DNA of 64,000 nucleotides, taken from Polaribacter sp. ALD11. GTDB taxonomy: Bacteria > Bacteroidota > Bacteroidia > Flavobacteriales > Flavobacteriaceae. A program made the position numbers and the translations under genes. A model generated the notes under the pieces. The model had not been told where the DNA came from. It saw only the letters and a list, made by a program, of their open reading frames with translations, and searched no databases. Positions 1 to 8,779 of the stretch are shown here, piece by piece. The DNA lies in the NCBI RefSeq assembly GCF_002831685.1, contig NZ_CP025119.1, positions 2,440,001 through 2,504,000 on the forward strand, read 5' to 3'. Position 1 is the first letter of the stretch; each line of letters begins with the position of its first letter.

Positions 1-1084
1 TACTTCCTAAGTAGCCAAAAGCATCTGCTATATAAATTAGAAAACCAACATTACCATCTACTTTGTAAGTAGCAATCATTCTATCAAAGAAAATACCATT
101 AAAAGGCACATATGAGCTGTAGAGACCTAAGCCAGATACAATCATCCAAGTTAAAGGTGTTATTAGGTTATTTTGAAATAAATAAGTAGATGTTATGATT
201 AAAAAACAAGCAACAATTAATACATAGTGATAATACATAAAAGCCTTATAGTTTTTAGTAATACTACCAATATAACCTAGAGTTACTAAAACTATAATTG
301 CAATAGGAATTTCTGAAATACTAAAAATTGACGCGTTTTGATACCCTAAAGAATCCCATATTTCTCTTGCAAAATTATCTCTAAAATCTCTTACAGAAGT
401 TAATAATGTATAAAATATTACAATACATATTAAAGGAAAAAAGAATTGTTTAAAAAGTTTCTTTCTCTCTAACCTACTTAATGTTTTTCTTTCTGTTTTT
501 AAAAATTTATCTTCCGCTGTTGGTGGTTCTAGTTTTTCTAGCATCCATGCAAAAAATAATAATGGAATTATAAAAATTGCTCCTGTAACAAAAGGCATCC
601 AAAATTCATTAATATTTATAGTATCTAACACTATCTTACCAACAGATTTCACAGCACCAGAGGAAACTATAAAACTAGAAGAAAGTATTACCCCTAATAG
701 TTCAGAAGCTTTTCTACCTTCAATATATGAAAACACAATACCCCAAATCATCCCTAAAGGCAACCCATTTAAAAATAAAAACAATATATTATAAGGTGCT
801 GGTACAATTGCAAAACCTAAAAGTGCTAATTCTGCAAAAAGAATAAAACCAACCAAGTAGAACCTTCTCTTGTTTGGTCTCATTTCAGAGATTACTTTTA
901 TACCTATAAACTTAGAAAGAGTATACCCCAATACTTGAGCAATTATAAGCAAAACTTTGTAATCTACTCCAAAATAAGAGAGTTCTTGAAAAGTAGCAAC
1001 AGTAAAAGGTTTCCTAAAAGCATACATACAAAAATAGGTGCCAAATGCTGCTAAAGAAGCTCTTAATAAAAATTTTAAACTCAT
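1..1084 (-). CDS. DUF5690 family MFS-like membrane protein (3' end cut by window edge)
   Basis: The reading frame opens at an ATG at 1084 and stays open to base 1, giving 361 codons; the C-terminus lies outside the window. The product begins MSLKFLLRASLAAFGTYFC and is a polytopic inner-membrane protein with many hydrophobic helices, interrupted by a charged stretch near the middle (EKLEPPTAEDK, then a Lys/Arg-rich run), as in transporters with a central cytoplasmic loop. I recognise it as the Bacteroidota DUF5690 family, related to the major facilitator superfamily. The substrate is unknown. It lies 75 bases downstream of the TonB receptor on the same strand, so outer- and inner-membrane uptake of one nutrient is a reasonable inference. 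Confidence 0.8.
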   Translation of the reverse strand, partial: MSLKFLLRASLAAFGTYFCMYAFRKPFTVATFQELSYFGVDYKVLLIIAQVLGYTLSKFIGIKVISEMRPNKRRFYLVGFILFAELALLGFAIVPAPYNILFLFLNGLPLGMIWGIVFSYIEGRKASELLGVILSSSFIVSSGAVKSVGKIVLDTININEFWMPFVTGAIFIIPLLFFAWMLEKLEPPTAEDKFLKTERKTLSRLERKKLFKQFFFPLICIVIFYTLLTSVRDFRDNFAREIWDSLGYQNASIFSISEIPIAIIVLVTLGYIGSITKNYKAFMYYHYVLIVACFLIITSTYLFQNNLITPLTWMIVSGLGLYSSYVPFNGIFFDRMIATYKVDGNVGFLIYIADAFGYLGS

Positions 1085-1158
1085 TACTATACTATATTTA
1101 TATGAAGAGAGCTCTCAATATAAAATTGAGAGCATTGCTTACATTTAATAAACTACTA

Positions 1159-4023
1159 TTACAAACTATATTTTAACCCTGCACTAGCTTTTACGCCATA
1201 AAACTCTACTTGTTTTGGTCTTTCTGTATCGTTTTTACCATAATGATAAATTAATGGTTCATTTAAAATATTATTAACATCTGTAAAAAAGGTAAGGTTT
1301 TTAGTAAGGTTGAAGGATGCCGATAAGTCTAACGTAGCATATTTACCATAATACTCATCATTTATATCTTTATTACCAAAGTCTACCGCATATTTACCTT
1401 TATGATTAAATGCTAACCGAACATTAACTTTGTCTGACTCATAAAATAATTGAGCATTGTACAACGCATTTGCTTGATAAGGAATAGAAACCTTTCTATC
1501 ATCTCCATTTTCACCCCCATTAGGAATAATCATTTCAGAATTCATAAATGTTCCGTTTAATTGTACTCCAAAGTTTCTTAAAAATTTATTTTTTGTAAAC
1601 ACATCAAAACGAATGTTACTACCTATTTCTAAACCAGTAATAAATGCTTCTCCTCCATTTTCTGGTCTTTTAGTTTCTATTTCGTTTACTATAGTTGTTG
1701 AAGAAAAAACTGGGTCTTTTAATTTTTTATAAAATACACCAGCATTAAATACACCTACATTAGAAAAATAATGTTCAAATAAAAGATCTCCATTCCAAGA
1801 AAAAGTAGGATTTAGGTTAGGGTTACCGCCTTGTGCTTCGTTATCTGCTTCACTAAAAGAAACACCCGGAGAGATATCTCCAAAATTTGGTCTTGCAAAA
1901 GTTCTTGTTACTGCAGCTCTTAAATTTGTTCTATCAGATATTTTTAATTTAGCGTGCAACATTGGTAACCAAGCATTATACGTTTTTGTATTGCTAACTC
2001 TTTCTAATTGCTTGTTGTCTTCATTATAACTATAACCTTCTACAGTAGTATTTGTGTTTTCTAAACGAACTCCTCCTATTAAAGTTAAACTTTGCGATGC
2101 TTTTAAAGTACCCATTGCATAACCAGCGTATTGTTTTTCATAAACGGTAAAGTTTCTAGACAAACCACCGCCAGAAGATAAAGCGTCTGAATCTGAAGGT
2201 ATAAAATCAAATTTATCTTGATTTAAGTTATAAAACTCACTCATTCCTTTAGTAGAAAGTACTTTATTAAAAGAAGCAGCAGCATTAGAGGCAAATTCAC
2301 TCAAAAAATTATTTCTTCCTGGTTGCGTTGTCAAACTCTCAGACAAATCTGCTAAAGTGACCTTTCCTCCATTAAATTTATAAAAGTAATCTCCATATTC
2401 TGCAACTCGTAATTTGTCTCTGTATTTACCACCTAATTTAAACGTGAAGGTATTATTTACATCTAGGTTATAATTTGCAGAAGCAACAACTCTATCTTTT
2501 TCATTTACATATACCTTATAAAAATTTAACCCATCTGAAGCCAATACTTGTTGCGCTGGATCTAATTTAAAATTAGGGTCTGAAAATACATTAAAAATAG
2601 TTGAAGGATTCTTAAAGTCTAAAGGCCCTCCATCTACAGCCCAATATGCTCTATGGTCTCCCGCGCCATCTGCTTTAGAAACTGCATATTCTGGCTTAAT
2701 ACCTATATTAGATTGATTAAATTTTAAAATAAAATAGCTATTGTCTTCTGCATTTGGTACATTTCCATATTTAAACTCATTTTCATAACTTCCTAAATTC
2801 CAAGTTAGCTTGCCATTTCCATCATTAAGAATATGCTCACCACCAACATCAAAAGAAGTTAATGCTGTTATTAATTCGTTATGAATGTTTTGTAACTCTA
2901 CTCTAGACGTATTGGTCGCTTCATCAAATTTATCAAACCTAATTCTATGTTTGTAATGAGATTCATTATCTGTTAATGTACCGTAAACTCCTTTAAAAAT
3001 AAATTTATTATTCTCATTCAATTTATAATCTAGTGCAGTATTAATTCCTGTAGTTTCTCTAACGCCTGTATAATCTCTTAATTCTAATCTAAAAACTCCT
3101 TGATCTCCAGACCTTCTTGCTTCAAAGTTATCTGTTGCCCAATTTCTTTTCCAATTAGACACATTTACCAAGAAACCGAACTTACCATCTGTTGTTCTGT
3201 TACCATAAGTAAAAGAAATATTATGGTTTGCTTTTGCTGCTTTAATATTTGTACCAGAGCCAACAGTAATAGAAAGTGTTTCTTTTGAAGGTGCCGTTTG
3301 TGTAATAAAGTTTACAGAACCACCAATACCATCACCTTCCATATCTGGTGTAATTGCTTTAGAAGCCTGCACATAAGCAATCATTTCAGACGGAAAGAAA
3401 TCAAAAGCTGTTGCACGTGTTGTTGTTTCTTCTTCTGCTGTTGGCAACCTATTACCGTTAATAGTTGTAGATGCCCAGTATGGTGGTAAACCACGTATAG
3501 AAACAAAACGTCCTTCTCCTTGATCTCTTTCTATAGAAATTCCCTGAATACGTTGCACTGTTTCTGCGGCGTTTCTATCTGGTAATTTTCCAATACCATC
3601 TGCAGCAATAACATTCATAATTGCAAAAGAGTTTTTTTGCATATTTAAAGCTCTTGCTTCACTATTTCTTCTAGTGCCACTAGCAATTACAATTTCTTCT
3701 AAATTTTCTGAAGAAGCTTTTAAAATAATGGTTTCTAAATTTATTAGTTTACCTTCTAGAAAGTTTACTTTTACCTTCTTTGTATTGAAGCCAATAAAAG
3801 ATATTTGTAACTCTGCAAATTCTTTTTCTAGGTTATTTAATCTAAATTTCCCATCAAAATCTGTTGTAGTACCTGTTGTGGTATTTAAAATAGTAACACT
3901 TGCTCCAGGTAAAGGGTATTTTCCGTCACTAATAACACCAATTACTGTTGCTTTCTGCGCAATAGCAATACTTGTTGTAAGTATGGTAAATAAAATGCTT
4001 ATTATTATTCTAAAATAATTCAT
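1159..4023 (-). CDS. TonB-dependent outer-membrane receptor
   Basis: A 954-residue receptor. I start it at the ATG at 4023 rather than further upstream because this gives a clean signal peptide (MNYFRIIISILFTILTTSIA, cleavage near residue 23). A carboxypeptidase-regulatory-like domain follows (about 24-110), then a plug domain (about 125-245, with QRIQGISIERDQGEGRFVSI) and a long beta-barrel to the C-terminus. The plug resembles the CirA/Caulobacter-Xanthomonas class of receptors rather than SusC, and no SusD partner is adjacent. It should bind a substrate at the cell surface and import it with TonB-ExbBD energy. The downstream DUF5690 gene is probably co-transcribed. The substrate cannot be read from sequence. 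Confidence 0.92.
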   Translation of the reverse strand: MNYFRIIISILFTILTTSIAIAQKATVIGVISDGKYPLPGASVTILNTTTGTTTDFDGKFRLNNLEKEFAELQISFIGFNTKKVKVNFLEGKLINLETIILKASSENLEEIVIASGTRRNSEARALNMQKNSFAIMNVIAADGIGKLPDRNAAETVQRIQGISIERDQGEGRFVSIRGLPPYWASTTINGNRLPTAEEETTTRATAFDFFPSEMIAYVQASKAITPDMEGDGIGGSVNFITQTAPSKETLSITVGSGTNIKAAKANHNISFTYGNRTTDGKFGFLVNVSNWKRNWATDNFEARRSGDQGVFRLELRDYTGVRETTGINTALDYKLNENNKFIFKGVYGTLTDNESHYKHRIRFDKFDEATNTSRVELQNIHNELITALTSFDVGGEHILNDGNGKLTWNLGSYENEFKYGNVPNAEDNSYFILKFNQSNIGIKPEYAVSKADGAGDHRAYWAVDGGPLDFKNPSTIFNVFSDPNFKLDPAQQVLASDGLNFYKVYVNEKDRVVASANYNLDVNNTFTFKLGGKYRDKLRVAEYGDYFYKFNGGKVTLADLSESLTTQPGRNNFLSEFASNAAASFNKVLSTKGMSEFYNLNQDKFDFIPSDSDALSSGGGLSRNFTVYEKQYAGYAMGTLKASQSLTLIGGVRLENTNTTVEGYSYNEDNKQLERVSNTKTYNAWLPMLHAKLKISDRTNLRAAVTRTFARPNFGDISPGVSFSEADNEAQGGNPNLNPTFSWNGDLLFEHYFSNVGVFNAGVFYKKLKDPVFSSTTIVNEIETKRPENGGEAFITGLEIGSNIRFDVFTKNKFLRNFGVQLNGTFMNSEMIIPNGGENGDDRKVSIPYQANALYNAQLFYESDKVNVRLAFNHKGKYAVDFGNKDINDEYYGKYATLDLSASFNLTKNLTFFTDVNNILNEPLIYHYGKNDTERPKQVEFYGVKASAGLKYSL

Positions 4024-4282
4024 ATATCTAATTTTTACAATTATTAAAATTAACAATGCAAATAAATGTATATTTTTACTATTTGTAAACTTTTGAATGT
4101 TAAGTAAAATTTATGAAAAGCGAAAAATAAGGTTAGCTTAAGGTTAACAATGTTAATTATATTGTTGTTTCTTGGTCTAATTTAAACTCTTTAAAAGACC
4201 TATTATATAAAAAATAAATAATGAATAGTAAATGGGAGTGTTAAACAATTATTTGTTTATTTCATTTGTAAAAATAACTCAC

Positions 4283-4290
4283 TATCTTTG
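4283..4290 (+). promoter_or_regulatory. Flavobacterial -7 element for the TatA-family gene
   Basis: TATCTTTG matches the Bacteroidota -7 consensus TAnnTTTG. It ends only four bases before the ATG at 4295, which would give a nearly leaderless transcript. No TTG at the usual spacing is present (nearest at 4266 and 4253), so the -33 element is poor. Confidence 0.5.
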
Positions 4291-4294
4291 TCTT

Positions 4295-4576
4295 ATGAAT
4301 ACAACTTTCTTATTTATTAGCGGTCCGGAAATAATGGTTATCATGTTAATTGTGGTAATGGTTTTTGGTGCGGACAAAATTCCTGAAATTGCCAGAGGTT
4401 TAGGGAAAGGAATTCGTCAAGTAAAAGACGCAACAAATGATATTAAAAGAGAAATAAAAGACAGTTCTGATAAAGTAAGTGTAGATACAGACATCACGAA
4501 AGATATTACCAAAGAAATTGATTCTGTTAAAGACAATATCGATCATTTTACAGGACCAATAAAAAGACAGTTCTAG
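4295..4576 (+). CDS. tatA: TatA/TatE family twin-arginine translocase subunit
   Basis: A 93-residue protein starting at the ATG at 4295. The frame extends upstream, but that extension overlaps the promoter and spoils the N-terminus. A short periplasmic start (ISGPEIM) leads into one transmembrane helix, the TatA hinge FGADKIPE and an amphipathic helix (IARGLGKGIRQVKDATNDI), then a charged tail. This is the TatA/E layout. TatA oligomers form the pore through which TatBC passes folded twin-arginine proteins. tatC is not in the window. A second TatA-like gene lies at 21686-21874, so one may act as TatB or TatE. It converges on the O-methyltransferase gene 11 bases away. Confidence 0.88.
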   Translation: MNTTFLFISGPEIMVIMLIVVMVFGADKIPEIARGLGKGIRQVKDATNDIKREIKDSSDKVSVDTDITKDITKEIDSVKDNIDHFTGPIKRQF

Positions 4577-4587
4577 TCTTTTTATAT

Positions 4588-5229
4588 TTACTTTACTCTA
4601 CTAATTGTTAAACCATCTCTAATTGGTAACAAAACAGTCTCTATTCTAGCATCTTCATTCAGTAGTTTATTATAATCTAAAAGTACTTTTGTATCGATAT
4701 CTTTTGGGTCTAATGCTTCAACAACCTTACCGCTCCATAATACATTATCAGATAAAATAATTCCTCCTGAATTCATTTTATCAATAATTAAATGAAAATA
4801 ATTAATGTAGTTAGACTTATCTGCATCAATAAAAACCAGATCAAATTTTGTATCAATAGTTGGTATAATATCAATTGCGTTGCCAACAAACTGTGTTATT
4901 TTATCTCGGAATCCAGATTTTTCAAAGTACTTATTTTGAAGTGTTTCTAATTCTTCATTCTTATCGATTGTAATTATTTTTCCTTCGGAAGTTAAACCTT
5001 CTGCTAAACACAGCGCAGAATACCCTGTATACGTACCAATCTCTAAAATATTTTCAGGTTGAATTAATTTAGAAATCATCGATAAAATCCGTCCTTGAAA
5101 AGCACCACTTAACATTCTAGGGTTTAGTACTTTTTGCCAAGTTTCTTTTGTTAACTCTTGTAAAATAATAGGTTCTACTTGTGAGTGTGCTACAACGTAA
5201 TTATCTATTTTTTCTGGAAGGAAATGCAT
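4588..5229 (-). CDS. Class I SAM-dependent O-methyltransferase
   Basis: A 213-residue methyltransferase of the catechol O-methyltransferase-like family (COG4122). Motif I is ILEIGTYTGYS at about 61-71. The metal and catalytic set is visible: D135 and K138 in FIDADKSNY, and D161-N162 in ILSDNVLW. Family members transfer a methyl group from SAM to small phenolic substrates, usually with a divalent cation. The substrate here is unknown. It is full length and stands alone: upstream lie a terminator and palindromic repeats, so it is probably transcribed from the repeat-containing gap at 5230-5322. Confidence 0.9.
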   Translation of the reverse strand: MHFLPEKIDNYVVAHSQVEPIILQELTKETWQKVLNPRMLSGAFQGRILSMISKLIQPENILEIGTYTGYSALCLAEGLTSEGKIITIDKNEELETLQNKYFEKSGFRDKITQFVGNAIDIIPTIDTKFDLVFIDADKSNYINYFHLIIDKMNSGGIILSDNVLWSGKVVEALDPKDIDTKVLLDYNKLLNEDARIETVLLPIRDGLTISRVK

Positions 5230-5239
5230 TCTTGTGTTT

Positions 5240-5306
5240 GGTCGAGCGCAGTCGAGACCTAATTAAATGGTTATTAAGAAAAAACCTATCGACTGCACTC
5301 GATAGG
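5240..5306. repeat. Pair of REP-like palindromes in inverted orientation
   Basis: Two GC-richer palindromes sit in an otherwise AT-rich gap: GGTCGAGCGCAGTCGAGACC at 5240-5259, and an element at 5285-5306 with perfect 8-base arms (CCTATCGA/TCGATAGG) around the loop CTGCAC. Their cores GCGCAGTCGA and TCGACTGCAC are near reverse complements, so the pair is itself an imperfect inverted repeat. From general knowledge, palindromes of the TCGACTGCGCTCGA type are scattered through many flavobacterial genomes. No function is visible here. Confidence 0.75.
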
Positions 5307-5322
5307 ACAACTTCAAAAGTAC

Positions 5323-5357
5323 AAAAAAACGGAACTTAAATTATTAAGTTCCGTTTT
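5323..5357 (-). terminator. Rho-independent terminator after the sigma-factor operon
   Basis: Arms 5326-5337 and 5346-5357 (AAAACGGAACTT/AAGTTCCGTTTT) form a 12-bp or longer stem with a short loop. On the minus strand the stem runs into seven T residues (complement of 5323-5329). It ends the transcript of the 5378-6208 gene pair. Confidence 0.8.
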
Positions 5358-5377
5358 AATATATGACTATTTATATG

Positions 5378-5638
5378 CTATTTATTTTCTTCTAAAGCCC
5401 TTTTTAAAGCTTCTTTCTCTTCGACAGACAAACAATGCTTTATGTCTTTGCAGCTTTTAGAGTATCCTTTATAAAAATTAGATAATCGAATATTCTGTTT
5501 GGTGTATAAAATACAAATTCTACACCTTATAAAATGAATATTTAACTTGACTAATTCTTTAATTGAAGCAGCACCATATTGATTTTTATCACAAATAGCA
5601 GTCGCCTCGTCGCACGTTAATTTTAAACTTTTAAACAT
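5378..5638 (-). CDS. Small Cys/His-rich protein paired with an ECF sigma factor
   Basis: An 86-residue soluble protein encoded three bases after the sigma-factor stop, so certainly co-transcribed. It has CDEATAICDK near the start and HFIRCRIC at about residues 35-42, giving an H-x3-C-x2-C arrangement like that of zinc-binding anti-sigma (ZAS/zf-HC2) domains. There is no transmembrane helix. I infer a small cytosolic zinc-binding anti-sigma factor or co-regulator for the upstream sigma factor. Family members often carry only 'hypothetical protein' names, so the role is inferred from the motif and context, not from a named match. Confidence 0.7.
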   Translation of the reverse strand: MFKSLKLTCDEATAICDKNQYGAASIKELVKLNIHFIRCRICILYTKQNIRLSNFYKGYSKSCKDIKHCLSVEEKEALKRALEENK

Positions 5639-5641
5639 CTC

Positions 5642-6208
5642 TTAATTATTAAACCAGTTATCTTCCATACACTTTCTTAACTGAGTTCTAGCTCTATGGA
5701 TAATAACCCATAAATTTGACGAAGTAATATCTAACTCCTTACAAATTTCTTCTGTTTCAAACTCTTGTACGGTTTTCATTCTAAAAACCATTGCATATTT
5801 TTCTGGTAACTTATTAATACAAACTTCTAATTGATTTCTCAATTCTTCATTTTCTATATTTTTTTCAGAGGCATTGTCCCAACTTTGTGGTACGCGTTCT
5901 TCTAGCCAATCTCCTTCATTTTCGCCATCATTATAAAAATTCATTCTAACTTCGGCTTTTCCTTTATTAGAGTTAATTTTTCTATAATGATCAATAATTT
6001 TTCTCTTCAAAATAGACACCAACCAGGTTCTTTCAGAAGCTTTTCCTTGAAAATTCTTAGCAGATTTTAATCCTGCAAAAAAAGTTTCTTGAACAAGGTC
6101 TTTAGCTAAATCGCTATTATTTACACGAGAAATTGAGTAATTATACAAGTAATCTGCATAATTATCAATCCATTTATTAGAATTTAAAGTGTGTGTTTTT
6201 TCTGCCAT
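5642..6208 (-). CDS. ECF-type RNA polymerase sigma factor
   Basis: A 188-residue sigma-70 family factor. Region 2 spans about 14-85 (DLVQETFFAGLKSAKNFQGKA, then ERTWLVSILKRKIIDHYRK), and region 4 about 125-180 (LPEKYAMVFRMKTVQEFETEEICKE followed by an HTH). There is no region 1.1 or 3, as in the ECF group. A 40-residue acidic linker with several Trp residues separates the two regions. It is translated just before the Cys/His-rich 86-residue protein, which may be its anti-sigma factor. A TACATTTG -7 element lies 16 bases upstream of the start, so the housekeeping sigma probably transcribes it. The regulon is unknown. Confidence 0.9.
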   Translation of the reverse strand: MAEKTHTLNSNKWIDNYADYLYNYSISRVNNSDLAKDLVQETFFAGLKSAKNFQGKASERTWLVSILKRKIIDHYRKINSNKGKAEVRMNFYNDGENEGDWLEERVPQSWDNASEKNIENEELRNQLEVCINKLPEKYAMVFRMKTVQEFETEEICKELDITSSNLWVIIHRARTQLRKCMEDNWFNN

Positions 6209-6224
6209 TAGTCAAATAAAGTAT

Positions 6225-6232
6225 CAAATGTA
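6225..6232 (-). promoter_or_regulatory. -7 promoter element of the ECF sigma operon
   Basis: On the minus strand TACATTTG fits TAnnTTTG. It lies 16 bases before the sigma-factor ATG. No well-spaced TTG is visible upstream; the nearest is about 28 bases away. Confidence 0.45.
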
Positions 6233-6380
6233 ACGTTAATTTTTTTCTTTTTTAATCTTACAATTATCTCTTACGCTCTTTTCTATTAAAAAAAAAGTTA
6301 ACAGCGTTTTATTATTATAATAATCTTAAAATAATTTATATGAATTTTGAATTCAAAAGAAAGTCTTAATATAGTATAAA

Positions 6381-6413
6381 TTGTTAAATATCTATTGATA
6401 TTTCTTACTTTTA
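6381..6413 (+). promoter_or_regulatory. Promoter of panB
   Basis: TTG at 6381-6383 and TACTTTTA at 6406-6413 are separated by 22 bases, a good match to the flavobacterial -33/-7 arrangement apart from A for G at the last -7 base. The ATG of panB follows at 6436. Confidence 0.5.
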
Positions 6414-6435
6414 CCCCCAATTAAAATGATAAAAT

Positions 6436-7254
6436 ATGTCTGTAGCTAAGAAGCAATATAAACGTGTTACCGTAAAATCTTTGGTAGATATGAAAGCTAA
6501 TGGAGAGAAAATCTCTATGTTAACTGCCTATGATTATACGATGGCAAAAATTTTAGACAGTTCTGGAATTGATGTTTTACTTGTAGGTGATTCTGCATCA
6601 AATGTAATGGCGGGTCATGAAACGACATTGCCAATTACGTTAGATCAAATGATTTATCATGCAAGTTCTGTAGTTAGAGCAATAGAACGTTGCTTGGTGG
6701 TGGTAGATTTACCTTTTGGTAGTTATCAATCGGATCCTAAAGAAGCGTTGCGTTCTGCAATTCGAATTATGAAAGAATCTGGTGGGCATTCCATAAAATT
6801 AGAAGGTGGTAAAGAAGTTAAAGAATCTATAAAGAGAATTTTAAACGCCGGAATTCCTGTAATGGGTCACTTGGGTTTAACGCCTCAATCGATCTATAAA
6901 TTTGGCACCTATACCGTTAGAGCGAAAGAAGAAGAAGAAGCAGATCAATTAATGGAAGATGCTTTAATGTTAGAAAGAATTGGTTGTTTCGCTATTGTTT
7001 TAGAAAAAGTACCTGCAAAATTAGCTCAAAAAGTGGCGGAAGCAATCTCGATTCCTGTAATTGGAATTGGTGCTGGTAATGGTGTTGATGGGCAGGTTTT
7101 AGTTACACATGACATGATTGGAATGACACATGAATTTCATCCGCGTTTTTTAAGACGTTATTTAGACTTGTATAAAGACATGACGGGCGCTTTCGAAAAC
7201 TATATTTCTGATGTAAAAAGTGGATATTTTCCTAGTGATAAAGAGCAGTATTAA
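6436..7254 (+). CDS. panB: 3-methyl-2-oxobutanoate hydroxymethyltransferase
   Basis: A 272-residue protein of normal length for PanB (ketopantoate hydroxymethyltransferase). The enzyme transfers a hydroxymethyl group from 5,10-methylene-tetrahydrofolate to 2-oxoisovalerate, the first committed step of pantothenate and coenzyme A synthesis in the cytosol. Visible family motifs are [12 protein letters not shown], the metal-binding [10 protein letters not shown] (D52), D91 in [20 protein letters not shown] and [15 protein letters not shown]. The gene has its own promoter and terminator. The next gene encodes a 2-hydroxyacid dehydrogenase; panC, panD and panE are not in the window. Confidence 0.96.
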   Translation: MSVAKKQYKRVTVKSLVDMKANGEKISMLTAYDYTMAKILDSSGIDVLLVGDSASNVMAGHETTLPITLDQMIYHASSVVRAIERCLVVVDLPFGSYQSDPKEALRSAIRIMKESGGHSIKLEGGKEVKESIKRILNAGIPVMGHLGLTPQSIYKFGTYTVRAKEEEEADQLMEDALMLERIGCFAIVLEKVPAKLAQKVAEAISIPVIGIGAGNGVDGQVLVTHDMIGMTHEFHPRFLRRYLDLYKDMTGAFENYISDVKSGYFPSDKEQY

Positions 7255-7287
7255 GTACATTTAAAGTAATAAATATTATAAATGCGA

Positions 7288-7330
7288 AAGCAGGAATCTA
7301 GAATTACTTTTCTCGATTCTTGCTTTTTTT
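7288..7330 (+). terminator. Terminator after panB
   Basis: Arms AAGCAGGAATC (7288-7298) and GATTCTTGCTT (7315-7325) pair over 11 bp with one G-T wobble, followed by a T-run to 7330. Confidence 0.7.
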
Positions 7331-7356
7331 ATGAATAGCAAAACCTAATATTACAT

Positions 7357-8295
7357 ATGAAAATTCTCCACCTAGACTCAAATCACCCTTTATTAATAAG
7401 TCAGCTAAATGCTTTAGGTTTTACTAATGATGAAGATTACACGTCTTCAAAAGCAGCAATTGAAAGAAAAATACATAAATACGATGGTTTTATTATTAGA
7501 AGTCGTTTTTCTATTGATAAAAACTTTTTAGACAAAGCAACCAACCTTAAGTTTATTGGTAGAGTTGGCGCTGGTTTAGAAAACATAGATTGTGAATACG
7601 CAGAAAGCAAGAAAATTACTTTAATTGCAGCTCCTGAAGGAAATAGAAATGCCGTTGGAGAACATAGCTTAGGAATGTTATTATCGCTGTTTAACAAGCT
7701 TAATAAAGCGGATAAAGAAGTTAGAAATGGCAAATGGTTGCGTGAAGAAAATCGTGGAATAGAACTCGATGGAAGAACAGTTGGTTTAATTGGCTACGGA
7801 AATATGGGGAAATCTTTTGCAAAGAAACTTCGTGGTTTTGATGTGGAAGTACTTTGTTATGATTTAAAAGAAAATGTAGGTGATGAAAACTGTAAACAAG
7901 TTTCTTTAGCAAAATTACAAGAAAAAGCAGATGTTTTAAGTTTACATACGCCGCAAACTGATCTTACAAAAAACATGATAAATACTCCTTTTATCAATAA
8001 TTTTAAAAAGAATTTTTGGTTGATAAATACAGCACGTGGAACTTCTGTAGTTACCAAAGATTTAGTTGCAAGTTTAAAAAATGGTAAAATTTTAGGAGCA
8101 GGTTTAGATGTTTTAGAGTACGAAAAATCTTCTTTCGAAAATCTATTTTCTGATAATAAAATGCCAGAAGCTTTTCAATATTTAATCAATTCTGAACACG
8201 TAATTTTGTCACCTCATGTAGCAGGTTGGACTGTTGAAAGCAAAGAAAAATTAGCACAAACGATTGTAGATAAAATTCAAGAAAAATTTAGTTAA
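7357..8295 (+). CDS. D-2-hydroxyacid dehydrogenase (SerA-like)
   Basis: A 312-residue NAD(P)-dependent D-isomer-specific 2-hydroxyacid dehydrogenase. The substrate-binding part has GRVGAGLENID (68-78). The Rossmann motif is GYGNMG at 146-151. The catalytic triad is visible as R227 (NTARGT), a Glu in DVLEYE (254 or 256) and H287 (SPHVAGW). It has the length of a SerA catalytic core without the C-terminal ACT domain. It could act as a phosphoglycerate dehydrogenase-like or other 2-oxoacid reductase. Its place after panB suggests, without proof, reduction of a branched 2-oxoacid. It starts a run of five closely spaced genes ending at 9970. Confidence 0.88.
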   Translation: MKILHLDSNHPLLISQLNALGFTNDEDYTSSKAAIERKIHKYDGFIIRSRFSIDKNFLDKATNLKFIGRVGAGLENIDCEYAESKKITLIAAPEGNRNAVGEHSLGMLLSLFNKLNKADKEVRNGKWLREENRGIELDGRTVGLIGYGNMGKSFAKKLRGFDVEVLCYDLKENVGDENCKQVSLAKLQEKADVLSLHTPQTDLTKNMINTPFINNFKKNFWLINTARGTSVVTKDLVASLKNGKILGAGLDVLEYEKSSFENLFSDNKMPEAFQYLINSEHVILSPHVAGWTVESKEKLAQTIVDKIQEKFS

Positions 8296-8320
8296 CTTGT
8301 TAGCTTTAAAATGTTTTACA

Positions 8321-8779
8321 ATGCAATACAAAGCCACTTCTCCAAAAGATTATATTACTCAAGTTCCTGTAGATCGTAAGGAAACTTTAGAAAAGCTTCG
8401 AAAAACTATCAAAGAAAACTTACCTAAAGGATTTGAAGAAGGAATTCAGTATGGTATGATTGGGTATTATGTTCCGCATTCTATCTATCCAGATGGTTAT
8501 CACTGTAACCCAAAACAACCTTTATCTTTTATGAGTTTTGCTTCACAAAAAAACTCAGTAAATTTATATCATAGTGGAATTTACGCAATACCTAAAATTT
8601 ATGATTGGTTTGTAAATGAATACCCCAAACATTGTTCTCGAAAATTAGATATGGGAAAAAGTTGTATCCGTTTTAAAAAATTAGACGAGATTCCATTTGA
8701 ATTAATTGCTCAATTATATAGAAAATTAACAGCTAAAGAATGGATAGAAATATATAAATCAACTATAATAAAAAAATGA
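8321..8779 (+). CDS. DUF1801 domain protein
   Basis: I start this at the ATG at 8321 (MQYKATSPKDYITQVPVDRK), giving 152 residues; an upstream in-frame start lies almost on the previous stop. The DUF1801/YdhG-like fold is recognisable from the opening helix with a PxDR element, EGIQYGMIGYYVPHSIYP, then PLSFMSFASQKNSVNLY and KLDMGKSCIRFKKLDEIP. Proteins of this fold are small and cytosolic with poorly known roles; some resemble the iron-binding frataxin/CyaY fold. Its stop overlaps the start of the next gene as ATGA, so the two are translationally coupled. Confidence 0.82.
   Translation: MQYKATSPKDYITQVPVDRKETLEKLRKTIKENLPKGFEEGIQYGMIGYYVPHSIYPDGYHCNPKQPLSFMSFASQKNSVNLYHSGIYAIPKIYDWFVNEYPKHCSRKLDMGKSCIRFKKLDEIPFELIAQLYRKLTAKEWIEIYKSTIIKK

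Noticed and set aside
3100..4018. Plus-strand frames opposite the first TonB receptor
   Set aside because: Shadows of the receptor gene, with biased composition and no homology pattern; the minus frame carries signal peptide, plug and barrel.
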